A stretch of 64,000 nucleotides of DNA from Saussurea involucrata (GCA_033807775.1 CM066313.1:89661484-89725483), one strand, 5' to 3'. Positions 1 to 11,433 are shown, numbered from the stretch's first letter. A program made the numbers and translations. The notes: generated from the sequence alone by a model not told the origin.

Positions 1-1
1 C

Positions 2-1000
2 TTTGCTTTTGAAAAAGGAGAATCTCTTCCTAGCTACTATAATCGTTTCAACTCTCTTTTAAATGATCTGAAGTTATTGGGCAGAGTCTATGATAATGAG
101 GAAGTCTTAAGCAAGTTCATGGATTGTCTTCCAGAATTTTGGGAGAATATATGTACTTGCATTAAAACTACCAAGGACCTTGAGTTCATGCCCTTAACTG
201 TACTTTATGGAACTCTCTTCAGTTTTGAGCAAACAAAGTTACAAAGGAAATCTTTCATCAAAGAGATAAAGAGCTCTTCTATAGCTCTTGTCAGTGAAAG
301 CTCCAAGAAATCTCAAAATGTTCCTAGAATCACCTATCCGTCATCAGACTCTGACAATGACAGCCAAAATAACTCTACCCACCAAACGGAGGCATATCTT
401 AGTGATGCTGATGATGAATGTGAGGAAATTATGGTTGAACAATTGTCTGAAGAAATGGCAATGATGGCTGGCTCTAAGAACAAATTTCGTCCTTTCATCA
501 AATCCAGAAATTTTAGAAAATCTTCATCTTCCAAGACTTCATCTGATAAGTCAAATGAAGAGTGCTATAACTGTGGCAAGAAAGGACACTTTGCATCTGA
601 GTGTAGGAGCAAGCGTGTTACTAAGTCTAGGAACCCATCCTCTGACAAATATTCTTCAAAGAATGAGAAACCCAGAAATAATCCTTTCAAATCAACCTTT
701 TCCAAAAAGGATTCCCAATCCTCTTCCTTAGACCATCAGGAGCGCGCTAAGAAGTATAAAGCCAAGTACAAGAAAGAGAAAGAAAGGAGTGAGGGTCTTG
801 AAAGAAAAGGAAAAGGTCTAATGGCAGAAACTCATGACTGGGATGAAGAAGACACCTCTGACAGTGATTCTCACAATATGTGCTTCATGGCCATTTCTGA
901 AGAGATGGAGGATTCTGAAAAAGCTACCTCTCCAATGGCTCTTGTGTCGACTGGGTGCTCGACAACTTATGCTCAGGTTTCTGAGCACCATCAAATATAG
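2..1000 (+). pseudogene. Copia-A copy A gag, C-terminal part, ending at a premature stop
   Basis: Gag is the structural capsid/nucleocapsid protein that packages element RNA into virus-like particles. This part begins in mid-frame at the window edge. It has a zinc knuckle CX2CX4HX4C (CYNCGKKGHFASEC) at about 560-602, followed by a Ser/Lys-rich and then a Lys/Glu-rich charged segment. The frame ends in TAG at 998-1000, where copy B has TGG just before the protease motif YLDSGCS, so one G-to-A change cuts gag from pol. Copy B at 9669-11393 supplies the missing N-terminus. Confidence 0.9.
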
Positions 1001-2115
1001 TATCTGGATAGTGGGTGCTCACGCCACATGACGGGAAACAAATCTCTTCTCATCAACTATGTGTCTGGAAAGGGTCCATCTGTCACTTTTGGTGATAACT
1101 CTAAAGGCTACACCAAAGGTTATTGAACTATCACTAATGGATCTGTCACTTTCAATAAAGTGGCATTTGTTGAAGGCCTCATGCATAATCTTCTCAGTAT
1201 TAGCCAACTGTGTGATCTTGGATATAAAGTTATCTTTGAACTTTGTATCTGTACTGTTGTGGACAAGAACTTCAACGTGGTGTTATCTGGAAAAAGGATG
1301 GAAAATGTCTATGTCATTGACATGGGACTAAGCAACAATTCATCCAATGTCTGCTTTGTGTCAGATGACTCATCCAAAAGGAACTGGTTGTGGCATAAAC
1401 GTCTCTCTCATCCTAATTTCAAAACTCTCCACAAAATTTCAAATAAAGAGTTGGTGACTGGTATGCCAAAGCTGAATTTTGTCAAAGAAAAGCTGTGTGA
1501 TGCATGTGAAAAAGGGAAGCTCACCAAAACCTCCTTCAAAACCTCCTTCAAAACCAAGCAATGCTCTTCCATCACTCTTCCTCTCCAGATGTTGCACATG
1601 GACCTATGTGGACCAGTCAGCACTCCAAGTCTAGGAGGCAAAAGGTACATTCTTGTGATTGTTGATGAATTTACTAGATATACTTGGGTGTCTTTTCTCA
1701 GGTATAAAAGCGATGCAACTGAAGAAATCATCAACTTTGTCAAGAAAAATGAAGTTCTTAATGGCCAACTTGTTCGTTCGGTAAGAAGTGATAACGACAC
1801 TGAATTCAGAAACAGTGCTCTTGAAGACTTCTTCACTGAGAAATGAATTTCTCAAAACTTCTCTGCAGTCCGTACTCCTCAGCAAAATAGAGTGGTGGAA
1901 AGGAAAAACAGAACTCTATGTGAGGCTGCAAGATCCATGCTAAGTGAATCCAATCTACCCACATATTTTTGGGCTGAAGCTGTTAATACTGCTTGCTTTA
2001 CCCAAAATAGGTCTGTGATATCCAAAAGACATGATAAAACCCCATATGAAGTTTTCCATGGCAGAAAACCAAATATTGGTTTTTTCATGTTTTTGGTTGT
2101 GTGTGCTTTATCCTA
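1001..2115 (+). pseudogene. Copia-A copy A protease and integrase, disrupted
   Basis: Protease starts with YLDSGCSRHMTG (aspartate in DSG). Integrase follows, with the HHCC zinc domain (WLWHKRLSHPNF and CDACEKGK) at about 1390-1515 and the DDE core: D in HMDLCGP, D in RSDNDTEF, E in VVERKNR. Integrase joins element cDNA to host DNA. The frame is broken by TGA at 1124-1126, TGA at 1844-1846 and a one-base shift in the T-rich stretch near 2083-2100. Two usually conserved glycines are changed (DNGTEF reads DNDTEF; NGVVER reads NRVVER). This copy cannot make a continuous Pol. Confidence 0.9.
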
Positions 2116-4236
2116 AATGACCGTGAAAACCTTGGGAAGTTTGATCCCAAAGCTGATGAAGGAATATTTGTTGGATACTCTCTATCCTCCAAAGCATATC
2201 GTGTGTTCAACCTAAGGAGAAAATGCATTGATGAATCTATTCATGTCAAGTTTGATGATTTGAGATCCTCATCTCTTTCAAATGATGATGATGTTGAACT
2301 ACACAGATGGATCTCCTCATGCATCGGTAATGCTCCCCAAACCAACTCCACCGATGCTTCTCCCATTCCATTGAACCCATCAATTCCTTCTACCCCAAAT
2401 AATCAAGTTGGGTCATCCTCTATATCTCCCACCGAAATTGACCATGTCCCTACCGATGTACCTTTTCCCACCGACGCACATCCTTCCACCGATCCCATAT
2501 CGTCCACCGATCCCATTGCCTCACACCGAACCTCTGATCCCACTACTTCTTCACCCCAAACACAAAACATTCCACCACTTTTACCTCCTGCAACCAAATG
2601 GACCAAGGATCACCCAATAGATCAAATCATCGGTGATCAACAAGCAGGTGTTCAAACACGTAGAGGAGTTGGAAATATTTGTCTCTATGTGAATTTTCTC
2701 TCTCTTATTGAACCCAAAAAGATTGATGAAGCTCTAGCAGATCCCTGTTGGATCACTGCCATGCAAGAAGAGCTTTCTCAATTTGAGAGAAACAAAGTTT
2801 GGAGATTGGTCCCCAGACCCCGAAAGAAGATGATCATTGGAACCAAATGGATCTTCAAGAATAAAATGGATGAAGATGGTACAGTTATCAGAAACAAGGC
2901 CAGACTAGTAGCTCAAGGATACAGACAGGAAGAGGGCATTGACTATGATGAAACATTTGCCCCTGTTGCAAGACTTGAAGCTATAAGAATCTTTCTGGCT
3001 CATGCTGCCTACCGAAATTTTAGGGTCTTTCAAATGGATGTTAAAAGTGCCTTCCTCAATGGGGAACTTGCAGAGGAAGTCTATGTGAAACAACCTCCTG
3101 GCTTTGAAGACCCAGCTCATCCAGACTATGTGTACAGACTTGACAAGGCACTTTATGGTCTCAAGCAAGCTCCACGTGCTTGGTATGACACTCTTGCCAA
3201 CTTCCTTCTAAAGCATGGATATTCCAGAGGTAAAATTGACAACACTCTCTTCATCAAGGAAACCTCAGGTAATCTCATTCTTGTCCAAATCTATGTTGAT
3301 GACATCATCTTTGGTGCCACTGATGAATCACTATGTGATGAGTTTGCCTCTCTCATGATGAGTGAATATGAGATGAGCATGATGGGAGAGCTTACATTCT
3401 TTTTGGGCCTTCAGGTCAAACAAACTTCAGAAGGAATTTTTATAAACCAAAGTAAATATATTCGTGACCTTCTGAAGAAATTCAACTTTTTAGATAGCTC
3501 TCCTATGAAAACTCCCATGGCACCACCTTTGAAACTCCATGCTGATCTTAAAGGTGAATCTGTTGATGTTACTCTTTATAGGGGAATGATTGGTTCTCTT
3601 CTGTACTTAACTGCTAGCAGACCGGATATTATGTTTGCTACTTGTCTATGTGCCCGTTATCAGGCCAATCCTAAAGAATCACATTTAAAGGCTGTAAAAC
3701 GGATTTTTCGGTATCTCAAGGGTACCTTGCACTTGGGTCTTTGGTATCCCAAAGACTTAGGTTTTGAACTAATTGGGTATTCAGATTCAGATTATGCAGG
3801 TTCCCAGATTGATAGAAAGAGTACTACAGGAAGCTGCCAACTTCTTGGTGGTAAATTGGTAAGTTGGTCCAGCAAGAAACAAAACTCTGTGTCAACCTCT
3901 ACTGCTGAGACTGAATATGTAGCTGCTGGAAGCTGTTGTGCTCAGATCCTGTGGATGAGAAACCAACTCAGGGACTATGCTCAAATCTTCTCCAAAGTCC
4001 CAATTCTGTGTGATAATTCAAGTGCAATAGCTATTGCAAACAATCATGTTCTTCATTCCAGATCCAAGCACATAGATATCAGATATCACTTCATTAGGGA
4101 TCACATATCCAAAGGAGACGTTGAGTTACATTTCATTCCCACCGATCTACAGCTTGCTGATCTGTTCACCAAACCCCTAGATGAAGCCAGGTTCAACTTC
4201 CTAATAAGTGAACTTGGTATGTGTAACTTTCAATAA
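2116..4236 (+). CDS. Copia-A copy A reverse transcriptase and RNase H
   Basis: An open frame of about 700 codons. The order is the integrase C-terminal tail, a Pro/Ser/Thr-rich linker (about 2320-2620), RT and RNase H. RT carries the copia opening around KWIFKNKMDEDG, the FQMDVKSAFLNGEL segment (about 3031-3070) and the catalytic YVDDIIFG box at about 3291. RNase H carries YSDSDYAG, SWSSKKQ and STAETEY, with DNSSAIAI further on. RT copies element RNA into DNA and RNase H removes the RNA strand. Within this stretch the frame is intact, but upstream stops and a frameshift separate it from gag, so it is a remnant of a polyprotein. Confidence 0.92.
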   Translation, partial: NDRENLGKFDPKADEGIFVGYSLSSKAYRVFNLRRKCIDESIHVKFDDLRSSSLSNDDDVELHRWISSCIGNAPQTNSTDASPIPLNPSIPSTPNNQVGSSSISPTEIDHVPTDVPFPTDAHPSTDPISSTDPIASHRTSDPTTSSPQTQNIPPLLPPATKWTKDHPIDQIIGDQQAGVQTRRGVGNICLYVNFLSLIEPKKIDEALADPCWITAMQEELSQFERNKVWRLVPRPRKKMIIGTKWIFKNKMDEDGTVIRNKARLVAQGYRQEEGIDYDETFAPVARLEAIRIFLAHAAYRNFRVFQMDVKSAFLNGELAEEVYVKQPPGFEDPAHPDYVYRLDKALYGLKQAPRAWYDTLANFLLKHGYSRGKIDNTLFIKETSGNLILVQIYVDDIIFGATDESLCDEFASLMMSEYEMSMMGELTFFLGLQVKQTSEGIFINQSKYIRDLLKKFNFLDSSPMKTPMAPPLKLHADLKGESVDVTLYRGMIGSLLYLTASRPDIMFATCLCARYQANPKESHLKAVKRIFRYLKGTLHLGLWYPKDLGFELIGYSDSDYAGSQIDRKSTTGSCQLLGGKLVSWSSKKQNSVSTSTAETEYVAAGSCCAQILWMRNQLRDYAQIFSKVPILCDNSSAIAIANNHVLHSRSKHIDIRYHFIRDHISKGDVELHFIPTDLQLADLFTKPLDEARFNFLISELGMCNFQ

Positions 4237-5003
4237 TTGGTGGACACTCTCTTAGTTTCTCCTTTTCCACCGATCTCACATCGGTGGACACTCTCTTAGT
4301 TTCTCCTTTTCCACCGATCTCACATCGGTGGACACTCTCTTTTCCACCGATCTCACCACCGATTCTCTTTCCTTCTATTCTCACCACCGATTCTCTTTCC
4401 TTCACCGAAATAACATTTCGGTGGCCTTAAGTTCCAATTCTGTGAGTTCAAATCTGTGTGCTTTCTACACTGAAACCCACCTCCGATTCAACTCCGAAGC
4501 CTCCACCGAAATCTCATATCGGTGGACTCAATCTCTTGTTCATATCCTAAAGTCCACCGACGCCTCTCAATCCTTAACACCGAAGTCTTTTCGGTGTTCA
4601 AAAACAGCTACACCGACATCTTTCTTGAACTTCGGTAGAAAAGTATACACCGACTTGTTTACACCGAGATTCAAATCTCTGTACACCGAAATCAACCAAT
4701 TCCCAAATCTTATCGAATACGCTTCCCCATGCTTCCATAAGCCGAAAAACCCTAAGTGTCAGGATGAGATGTGACCCTTCCCATTCCAAGCCGTATTCTT
4801 TCACACATCCCAAAACCTCATCATTACTTTTCATAATTTTTTTTAAAACCGTTCCCTCTCACCCTTATAAAAACCCATCTTCCTCACCACCTCCGATTCT
4901 CTCAAACCTGCAAACCTCTCGAACCCCTCTCATCCCTCAACCCTTCTTCTCCATTATCTTACTTCCCACACTCGATCTCTCTCTCTCGACCTCATCTCAC
5001 TCA
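4237..5003 (+). repeat. Copia-A spacer between pol and extra ORF with CCACCGAT/ATCGGTGG hairpins
   Basis: A non-coding gap holding repeated CCACCGAT and ATCGGTGG pairs. Between 4240 and 4345 a ~45-bp unit (CCACCGATCTCACATCGGTGG-like, then ACACTCTCTTAG) is present about three times. Single pairs follow near 4406, 4507 and 4579. Each pair can fold into a short hairpin. The same motif fills the element's LTR and parts of the extra ORF. The second half, 4750-5003, is C/T-rich and reads like a leader for the next ORF. Confidence 0.8.
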
Positions 5004-8000
5004 ATGGCATATTCCAGAAATGCAACTCCCACACGGTTTGAAGATCTCAAGTTCAACCCATGCAATCACGTCGCTCGTTTCGAATCAGATCCATCCCATC
5101 CCGAGTTCTCCACGATAGCTAAGTTTCTCACTCGCTCCCCTCTTCTTCATGCTTTTTCTTGCAACCCCAAGATGAGCAAAATGCTCATTGGGAACTTTTG
5201 GTTAACCTGTGTGTACGATCCCTCAAACGAAGCCATTCACGCCTCCATTCTTACCAATGAAGAAGGTGATCACGACCTTACGTTTGGGGTCGACGATGTT
5301 CGCCTCGCCCTAAAGATTGACGCTTTTCCAACCTACGAAGACATGTATGTGGAAACCATACATGAAGATGTTATTCAAACAACCGGCTATGTGATCGACG
5401 ATTCCTCCAAAAGTTCTAAAGGCCCCGATACTCTTCTCCGTAGCAAAATGGGAGGCATATGGAACTTCTTCTTTGCCCATGTTATTCACTGCCTCTCTCG
5501 CAAAACTAGTGGGCATGATCAATCACCGTCATACATCACAAAGCTCGCCCATGCCCTCATCTTTCAAAGAAAAGTCGACTTCGCCCAATACTTCTTTTCT
5601 GAACTTGTCGAGGTAATCAAGCATCCCAAGAAGTGTTACGTTGCCTATCCGCGATTCATCTCGATGATCATTCAGCACAAGCTCAACAAGGCATTAGAGA
5701 CGGATCGAAAATCTCAAGCGCCCCGATTCAAGTATGATTGGTCTTCCCCAATTGTCGGTCTCAAAACACTAAATGTGAGACCTCTCGCCACCGACAACCC
5801 GTTAAGACAAGGTATGATTTCTCTCGCTCTCTCTCCCGATCTACATTGGGGCGATGCAGAAATTCCCGGATTTAAACACCCGGAAGTTCCCGAAGCACCC
5901 CATGATGTAGTGGCCCCATCCTTCCTTACTCGAGTAAAGTCGGGCGTCGCGAAAAAGAAACAACGTACGGCCCCCGACACCTCCGCACCCGCTTCTAGAA
6001 CTATGCCACCGAGAGATCCCTCAGAGGCTTCCCCGGTTCAATCCCCTTCTCATAAGCGGAGGCACTCGTCTTCCCCTTCGAGATCTCTTTCAAAGAGGTC
6101 TCGAAAACCATCGGCCCCACCGTCTAATCCAACTGTCGATTCTCGAAAATCGCCAGTTGTTGAACTTCAACCCTCTGGGCCAAGGGAATCCGCCATTAAC
6201 CCCACCGACTCCCTGTTGCCTCTCAAAAGGTTTCAGTTGTACAATTGGAGGAACCTCAACCTACCTCCCCACTCGATTCTTTGGGTGGTGGAGATGACCT
6301 CGAGGTCTCTCCCCTCGAGGGTACTGATTTTTCACTTCACGACTTTCCACCCGATCTCTATGAGATCGATGATGAAGCACAAGTCGCCTTGAGTTCCCCC
6401 ATTACCTCCACCCCCACATGATTTCTTTGATTTTCTTTTAGCGGACACTGGTTCTCCCCGAACCATCCCGTCCACCGAAGAGAATCCCACCGAGTCTCCC
6501 TCGCCGAAGAACCAATCCACACCACCGATCGTATCCCCACACCGATCGCCCACCCCACACCGATCACCCACCCCACACCGATCACTTACACCCCGAAAGT
6601 CTCCCACACCTACACGTCAGAGTTCTCCTCACCAAAATCCTCCTCCACCGAGAATCCTCTATACCGATGACATGTCAACTTACCTCCCAAATCTCATCAC
6701 CGAAGCAGATCCCCAACGCCTCCGATTTTCTTTCCCAGAAATCGGTGGTCAGACCTCCTCAAACATTGGTCGTCCCTCTGCTTTTCTTCAATCCACCATT
6801 TCGTTGCTCTCCCAAGCAAACTCTAGAATAACCATGCTCGAGTCTCAGTTGCCACAAATTCTTCTCGATGCCATTACCGATGCCCTGCGACCGATAAATG
6901 ATACAGTCTCTTCCCTATCTTCAAAAGTGGAGTCCTTCTAAAAAACCTCCACCGACACTACCAACACCGAGCAATCCCAATGGGAGATGGACTTGGGTGA
7001 TTTCTCTTTGGTTCCCGATACCACCACTAACAGCTTAGCTTCTCTGCACTCAAAGTTTGACAAAGTGTTTCATGAATAAGGTTTTAAGCTTCCGGCTGTT
7101 GCTGAGGGGGAGAAAACTATTGTTCGACCGAAATTGCCATACATCAAGAGATTTACCAGCAACAAGTCTCCACCAAAAACCTCTCCGCCATCACCGAAAT
7201 CACCTAAATCTTCACCGACACATACAGGGACCACCGAATCAGTCTATTCACCGATCAAGTCCCCATCGGTCGTGGAAATTGATGCATCAACTGAGGGGGA
7301 GCAATCCAGCAAAGCTCCCAAAGACAAAGGGAAGAAAGTTATTTCGGCCGAAGACTTGGCAAAAGAAGAAAAGAAGAAAAAGGATTTGGCTAAGTATGGG
7401 GCTCGACCTGAAGGTGCTGAAACTCTTAAACTCAAGCCTTCATCCCAAGAAACCACCACCGATCTCGGTCTTTCTCCTCAGGAACTTGAGGAAGCTAAAC
7501 TTGCTCAAATTGCTTTAGATAAATCTAAAGCCCTCTCTATGAAAGCTGCCGAAGAAGAAGCCGCTAAAGCAAAATCCACCGATGCCATCGAAATCCAGAA
7601 ATCGGTACTAAGTGCCATTGAAGAAGAAAAGAATGACGAAATAAGTTGGTATAAGAAGACCATGCACCACCGAAGTAGCAGAGCCCAAATCTCAAATGTT
7701 AAAATTGCTACTTCCAAAGTCAACCCGAAGGATATTAGGCTGATCGTCAACAGAGATGATGGTTCGCTGAAAAGTTTAACAGATGCTCATCTCAAAAATC
7801 TCGGCCTCACCGAATGGTATGAGATCTCTAAACATCTAGTCAAAAGTGCAAACCCGAAGAAAGACACTTTTATCAAATGCATTGAAGGTTTGATGGAAAG
7901 GATGAAGGAGATCAAAAGAAAACACAACATCATCCTTTCCTCCGATGAAATGGCGAAACTTCAATCGATGAAAGAAGAAATCCGTCTTCCCTTAGTCAAG

Positions 8001-8309
8001 AATCCTACCGACAAGGTGTTCAAAGAAATGGCAACGGAAGGGAAGATCCCAAATGTAAGCAACTTAAATCTTTCCCTCCCTACTTCGGTGCCATATCCTA
8101 CTACGACATTGAGCCTCTCACCGATTCCCGGGCTGTTCTTCAATGATGGTTACGATCGTCGTGCTTTCTTCAGATTTGCTCAAATTGCCATAGCCGACAC
8201 CCTGTTTCTTCAAGGCATCACCAACCTATTTCCAAACATTCCCGAAGCTCAACCTTTCTTCAGAAATGTGTTGGAAGAAATCAAGTGCAGGCAAATTTCC
8301 AAGAAGTAG
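5004..8309 (+). pseudogene. Copia-A extra ORF after pol (aORF), broken into pieces
   Basis: The likely start is the ATG at 5004 (MAYSRNATPT), after a pyrimidine-rich leader. The N-terminal ~235 residues align by eye with the extra ORF of Copia-C: IHCLSRKTSG matches MHCISKKTTG, KCYVAYPRF matches KSFYMYPRF, and both have an FW motif after a shared NP/SP-type stretch. A basic Ser/Pro-rich segment (KRRHSSSPSRSLSKRSRKPS) looks like a nuclear-localisation signal. The frame shifts near 6230 and stops near 6941 and 7076. Open pieces continue at 6672-6941 and 7134-8309, the last with an acidic/lysine-rich middle and a C-terminal domain. It would have been about 1,100 residues. Function unknown; not an obvious envelope protein, since I see no signal peptide or transmembrane segment. 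Confidence 0.75.
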
Positions 8310-8609
8310 GTTCTCTCTCTCAATGGTGCTTGTAATAGTCTGTTTCTCTTCTTACATTTGTACGAGAAAACTTATCTAAATACAAGTACCTTTCTATTTG
8401 AATTTTTTTTGTACATAACTTTACTTTCATTTACTTATATATACTGTACATAGTATACATACTCATACAAAAGAAAAAGATCAAAAAGAACAAAAAGAAT
8501 GGTCTATGTGAGAAGAACCCAAAAAGAGTAAAAAGGGTCAAAATGCATTTTAATCTTTCATACTCCTAAATATTCTAAGAAAGGAGCTCAAATTCAAATA
8601 GGGAGAGAT
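8310..8609 (+). other. Copia-A 3' untranslated region and polypurine tract
   Basis: An AT-rich tail after the extra ORF. It ends in the polypurine tract AAATAGGGAGAGAT (8596-8609), which primes plus-strand DNA synthesis, directly before the LTR. Position 8417-8420 (AACT) is the right-hand breakpoint of the deletion seen in copy B. Confidence 0.8.
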
Positions 8610-8811
8610 TGTTGGGTCACCAAAGATTTGAAATTGACTCACCGATGTTTTCCCAAAAATCCTACTTAGAATATTTTAGTTTGGTTCTTCATATGACTTG
8701 TACATTATAGCAACTGTTCGGTGAAGTCGAAGATCAACCGAAACCAAGCTCGAAGACTCTCTACTTGTGGAAAATAGAAGACTCTTCTCAACAAACAAAC
8801 AAGTCATCATT

Positions 8812-8988
8812 CACCGAAGTTGTCCTCACAATTCGGTGAACAACATGTCCACCGATTTTGTTCTCACAAATCGGTGGTCAACATCTCCACCGATAATGCT
8901 TGCATTATTCGGTGGACATCTTCCACCGATGTGGTCTTCAGAAATCGGTGGAACTCTTCCCACTGATGAGGATACTTAAATCGGTGGG
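8812..8988 (+). repeat. Array of five stem-loops in the Copia-A LTR
   Basis: Five consecutive inverted repeats have arms (C)CACCGA(T/A) and (A/T)TCGGTG(G), spaced about 35-40 bp apart. In the first three the inner parts are also self-complementary but differ: TTGT with ACAA, TTTGT with ACAAA, and TAATGC with GCATTA. The fourth and fifth keep only the basal stem. The same array is at 11636-11812 in the other LTR. Confidence 0.8.
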
Positions 8989-9324
8989 ATCTTTGTGAAA
9001 TTGGTTTTCTTGCAGATGTTTTCAAAGACCAATGACAATTGTATCGGTGAAACATCATCGGTATGATTGTCTTGGAATCCACATCAAGAAGATCATTTAC
9101 TTCGGGACAAAATCTGCTTACAGGCAAAAGCAACCTTTTGTCTTATTATCTTTTTGGAAGATGTCCTTTCAGCATGGCTTCTATTCCTTGTTTCAAGAAA
9201 AAGGTGATGGTGACTTATCAGCTTTTTAGAAGTCCACTGATACTTTTCAGAAGTCCTTTGGTATGTTACAAGTAACTGAAGGATATTCGTACTAAGCATT
9301 TAATGCTCAGTACCTTACCTTCAC

Positions 9325-9331
9325 TATAAAA
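9325..9331 (+). promoter_or_regulatory. TATA box of the Copia-A LTR
   Basis: TATAAAA in a C/T-rich context, about 300 bp before the LTR end, the usual place for the U3/R boundary. The other LTR has the same box at 12149-12155. Confidence 0.6.
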
Positions 9332-9625
9332 GGAAGAAGACTCCTCCATGCAAATCACGCTTTCTGGATTTCTCTCAGTGCAAGATTTTCATATTGCTTG
9401 ATAACCTTAAAGCTTTGCTCTTAGTGTTCTCTGCTGTTTTGTTTAGTATAATTTGTGAAAGATTGTTAGAATAGTTTATCTGTTCTTTTCCGCAACAGTC
9501 TTTAAGTTTCTTTGTGTAATTCTAGTTGAAAGATTTTCAATAAAAGAATTAAAATTGTGAAAATTTTGAGTATTGTATTCAACCCCCCCTCTACAATACT
9601 TGTTAAGCCATCTGGGACTAACAAG

Positions 9626-9637
9626 TGGTATCAGAGC
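9626..9637 (+). other. Copia-A primer-binding site (initiator tRNA-Met)
   Basis: TGGTATCAGAGC lies two bases after the LTR. It is complementary to the 3' end of plant initiator tRNA-Met and is the standard primer site for plant copia elements. Confidence 0.9.
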
Positions 9638-9668
9638 AGAAAGTTTAATCCCATAAACTTGATCTGCG

Positions 9669-11393
9669 ATGGATGCCTCTTCTTCTTCTACAATTGAAAA
9701 CTCTTTTCAAAACAACTTTTCTGAGAATGGCTCCATAACCAAACCTCCTAAGTTTAATGCTAACAACTTCTCTTTGTGGAAGAGCCGCATGATGCTATTC
9801 ATGGAAGGAGTGGATACTAGATATCCAACCATTCTCAAAGAGGGACCTATCATCCCCAGAGTTTGGGCTCGCTATGAAACGCAGAGGCCTGGTAAAGAAA
9901 CCATGGAAAAAGAAATCTCTAGTGATTCTGATGAAGAAAAATCCAGTGCTACTGGTCGTTATATCCTCAAAAATCCTAAGAAATATACTGATGAGGAAAA
10001 ACGTTTGGTTTCTCTCGACTCTAAGCTAAGAGCAATTATTGCACTCTCACTTCCTGATGAGGTCTATCACTCTCTGGTTAACTTTGAAACTGCTAAAGAG
10101 ATGTGGACCACACTGTGTGTACTGTACGAGGGTACAGTGGAAGTAAAGAAATGTAAAAAGATTGGTCTCATTAGAAAATATGAACTCTTTGCTTTTGAAA
10201 AAGGAGAATCTCTTCCTAGCTACTATAATCGTTTCAACTCTCTTTTAAATGATCTGAAGTTATTGGGCAGAGTCTATGATAATGAGGAAGTCTTAAGCAA
10301 GTTCATGGATTATCTTCCAGAATTTTGGGAGAATATATGTACTTGCATTAAAACTACCAAGGACCTTGAGTTCATGCCCTTAACTGTACTTTATGGAACT
10401 CTCTTCAGTTTTGAGCAAACAAAGTTACAAAGGAAATCTTTCATCAAAGAGATAAAGAGCTCTTCTATAGCTCTTGTCAGTGAAAGCTCCAAGAAATCTC
10501 AAAATGTTCCTAGAATCACCTATCCGTCATCAGACTCTGACAATGACAGCCAAAATAACTCTACCCACCAAACGGAGGCATATCTTAGTGATGCTGATGA
10601 TGAAGGTGAGGAAATTATGGTTGAACAATTGTCTGAAGAAATGGCAATGATGGCTGGCTCTAAGAACAAATTTCGTCCTTTCATCAAATCCAGAAACTTT
10701 AGAAAATCTTCATCTTCCAAGACTTCATCTGATAAGTCAAATGAAGAGTGCTATAACTGTGGCAAGAAAGGACACTTTGCATCTGAGTGTAGGAGCAAGC
10801 GTGTTACTAAGTCTAGGAACCCATCCTCTGACAAATATTCTTCAAAGAATGAGAAACCCATAAATAATCCTTTCAAATCAACCTTTTCCAAAAAGGATTC
10901 CCAATCCTCTTCCTTAGACCATCAGGAGCGCGCTAAGAAGTATAAAGCCAAGTACAAGAAAGAGAAAGAAAGGAGTGAGGGTCTTGAAAGAAAAGGAAAA
11001 GGTCTAATGGCAGAAACTCATGACTGGGATGAAGAAGACACCTCTGACAGTGATTCTCACAATATGTGCTTCATGGCCATTTCTGAAGAGATGGAGGATT
11101 CTGAAAAAGCTACCTTTCCAATGGCTCTTGTGTCGACTGGGTGCTCGACAACTTATGCTCAGGTTTCTGAGCACCATCAAATATGGTATCTGGATAGTGG
11201 GTGCTCACACCACATGACGGGAAACAAATCTCTTCTCATCAACTTTACTTTCATTTACTTATATATGCTGTACATAGTATACATACTCATACAAAAGAAA
11301 AAGATCAAAAAGAACAAAAAGAATGGTCTATGTGAAAAGAACCCAAAAAGAGTAAAAAGGGTCAAAATGCATTTTAATCTTTCATACTCCTAA
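9669..11393 (+). pseudogene. Copia-A copy B: full gag and protease start fused to 3' UTR by a deletion
   Basis: The ATG at 9669, 43 bases after the primer-binding site, opens a complete gag. The N-terminal copia Gag domain includes KPPKFNANNFSLWKSRMM and LWTT-like helices. The zinc knuckle CYNCGKKGHFASEC is near residue 360. The protease motif WYLDSGCSHHMTG follows in frame near residue 505, showing that gag and pol were one frame in this family. At 11241-11244 (AACT) the sequence jumps to the element's 3' untranslated region. The last ~50 codons are therefore read-through of non-coding DNA, ending at 11393. Protease body, integrase, RT, RNase H and the extra ORF are missing. Gag itself could still be made. 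Confidence 0.9.
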
Positions 11394-11433
11394 ATATTCT
11401 AAGAAAGGAGCTCAAATTCAAATAGGGAGAGAT

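Larger units (their letters stand above)
8610..9623 (+). repeat. Copia-A middle LTR
   Basis: A 1,014-bp LTR starting TGTTGGGTCACC and ending GGGACTAACA, bounded by a polypurine tract on the left and a primer-binding site on the right. It differs from the LTR at 11434-12456 at about eleven bases plus the length of a poly-C run, roughly 1%. It serves both as 3' LTR of copy A and 5' LTR of copy B. It carries a hairpin array, a TATA box and a C-tract (7 C) near the 3' end. Confidence 0.93.

Noticed and set aside
5004..8309. The extra ORF as a retroviral-type envelope gene
   Set aside because: Position after pol fits, but no signal peptide, transmembrane helix, glycoprotein-like cysteine pattern or cleavage site is visible in either copy.
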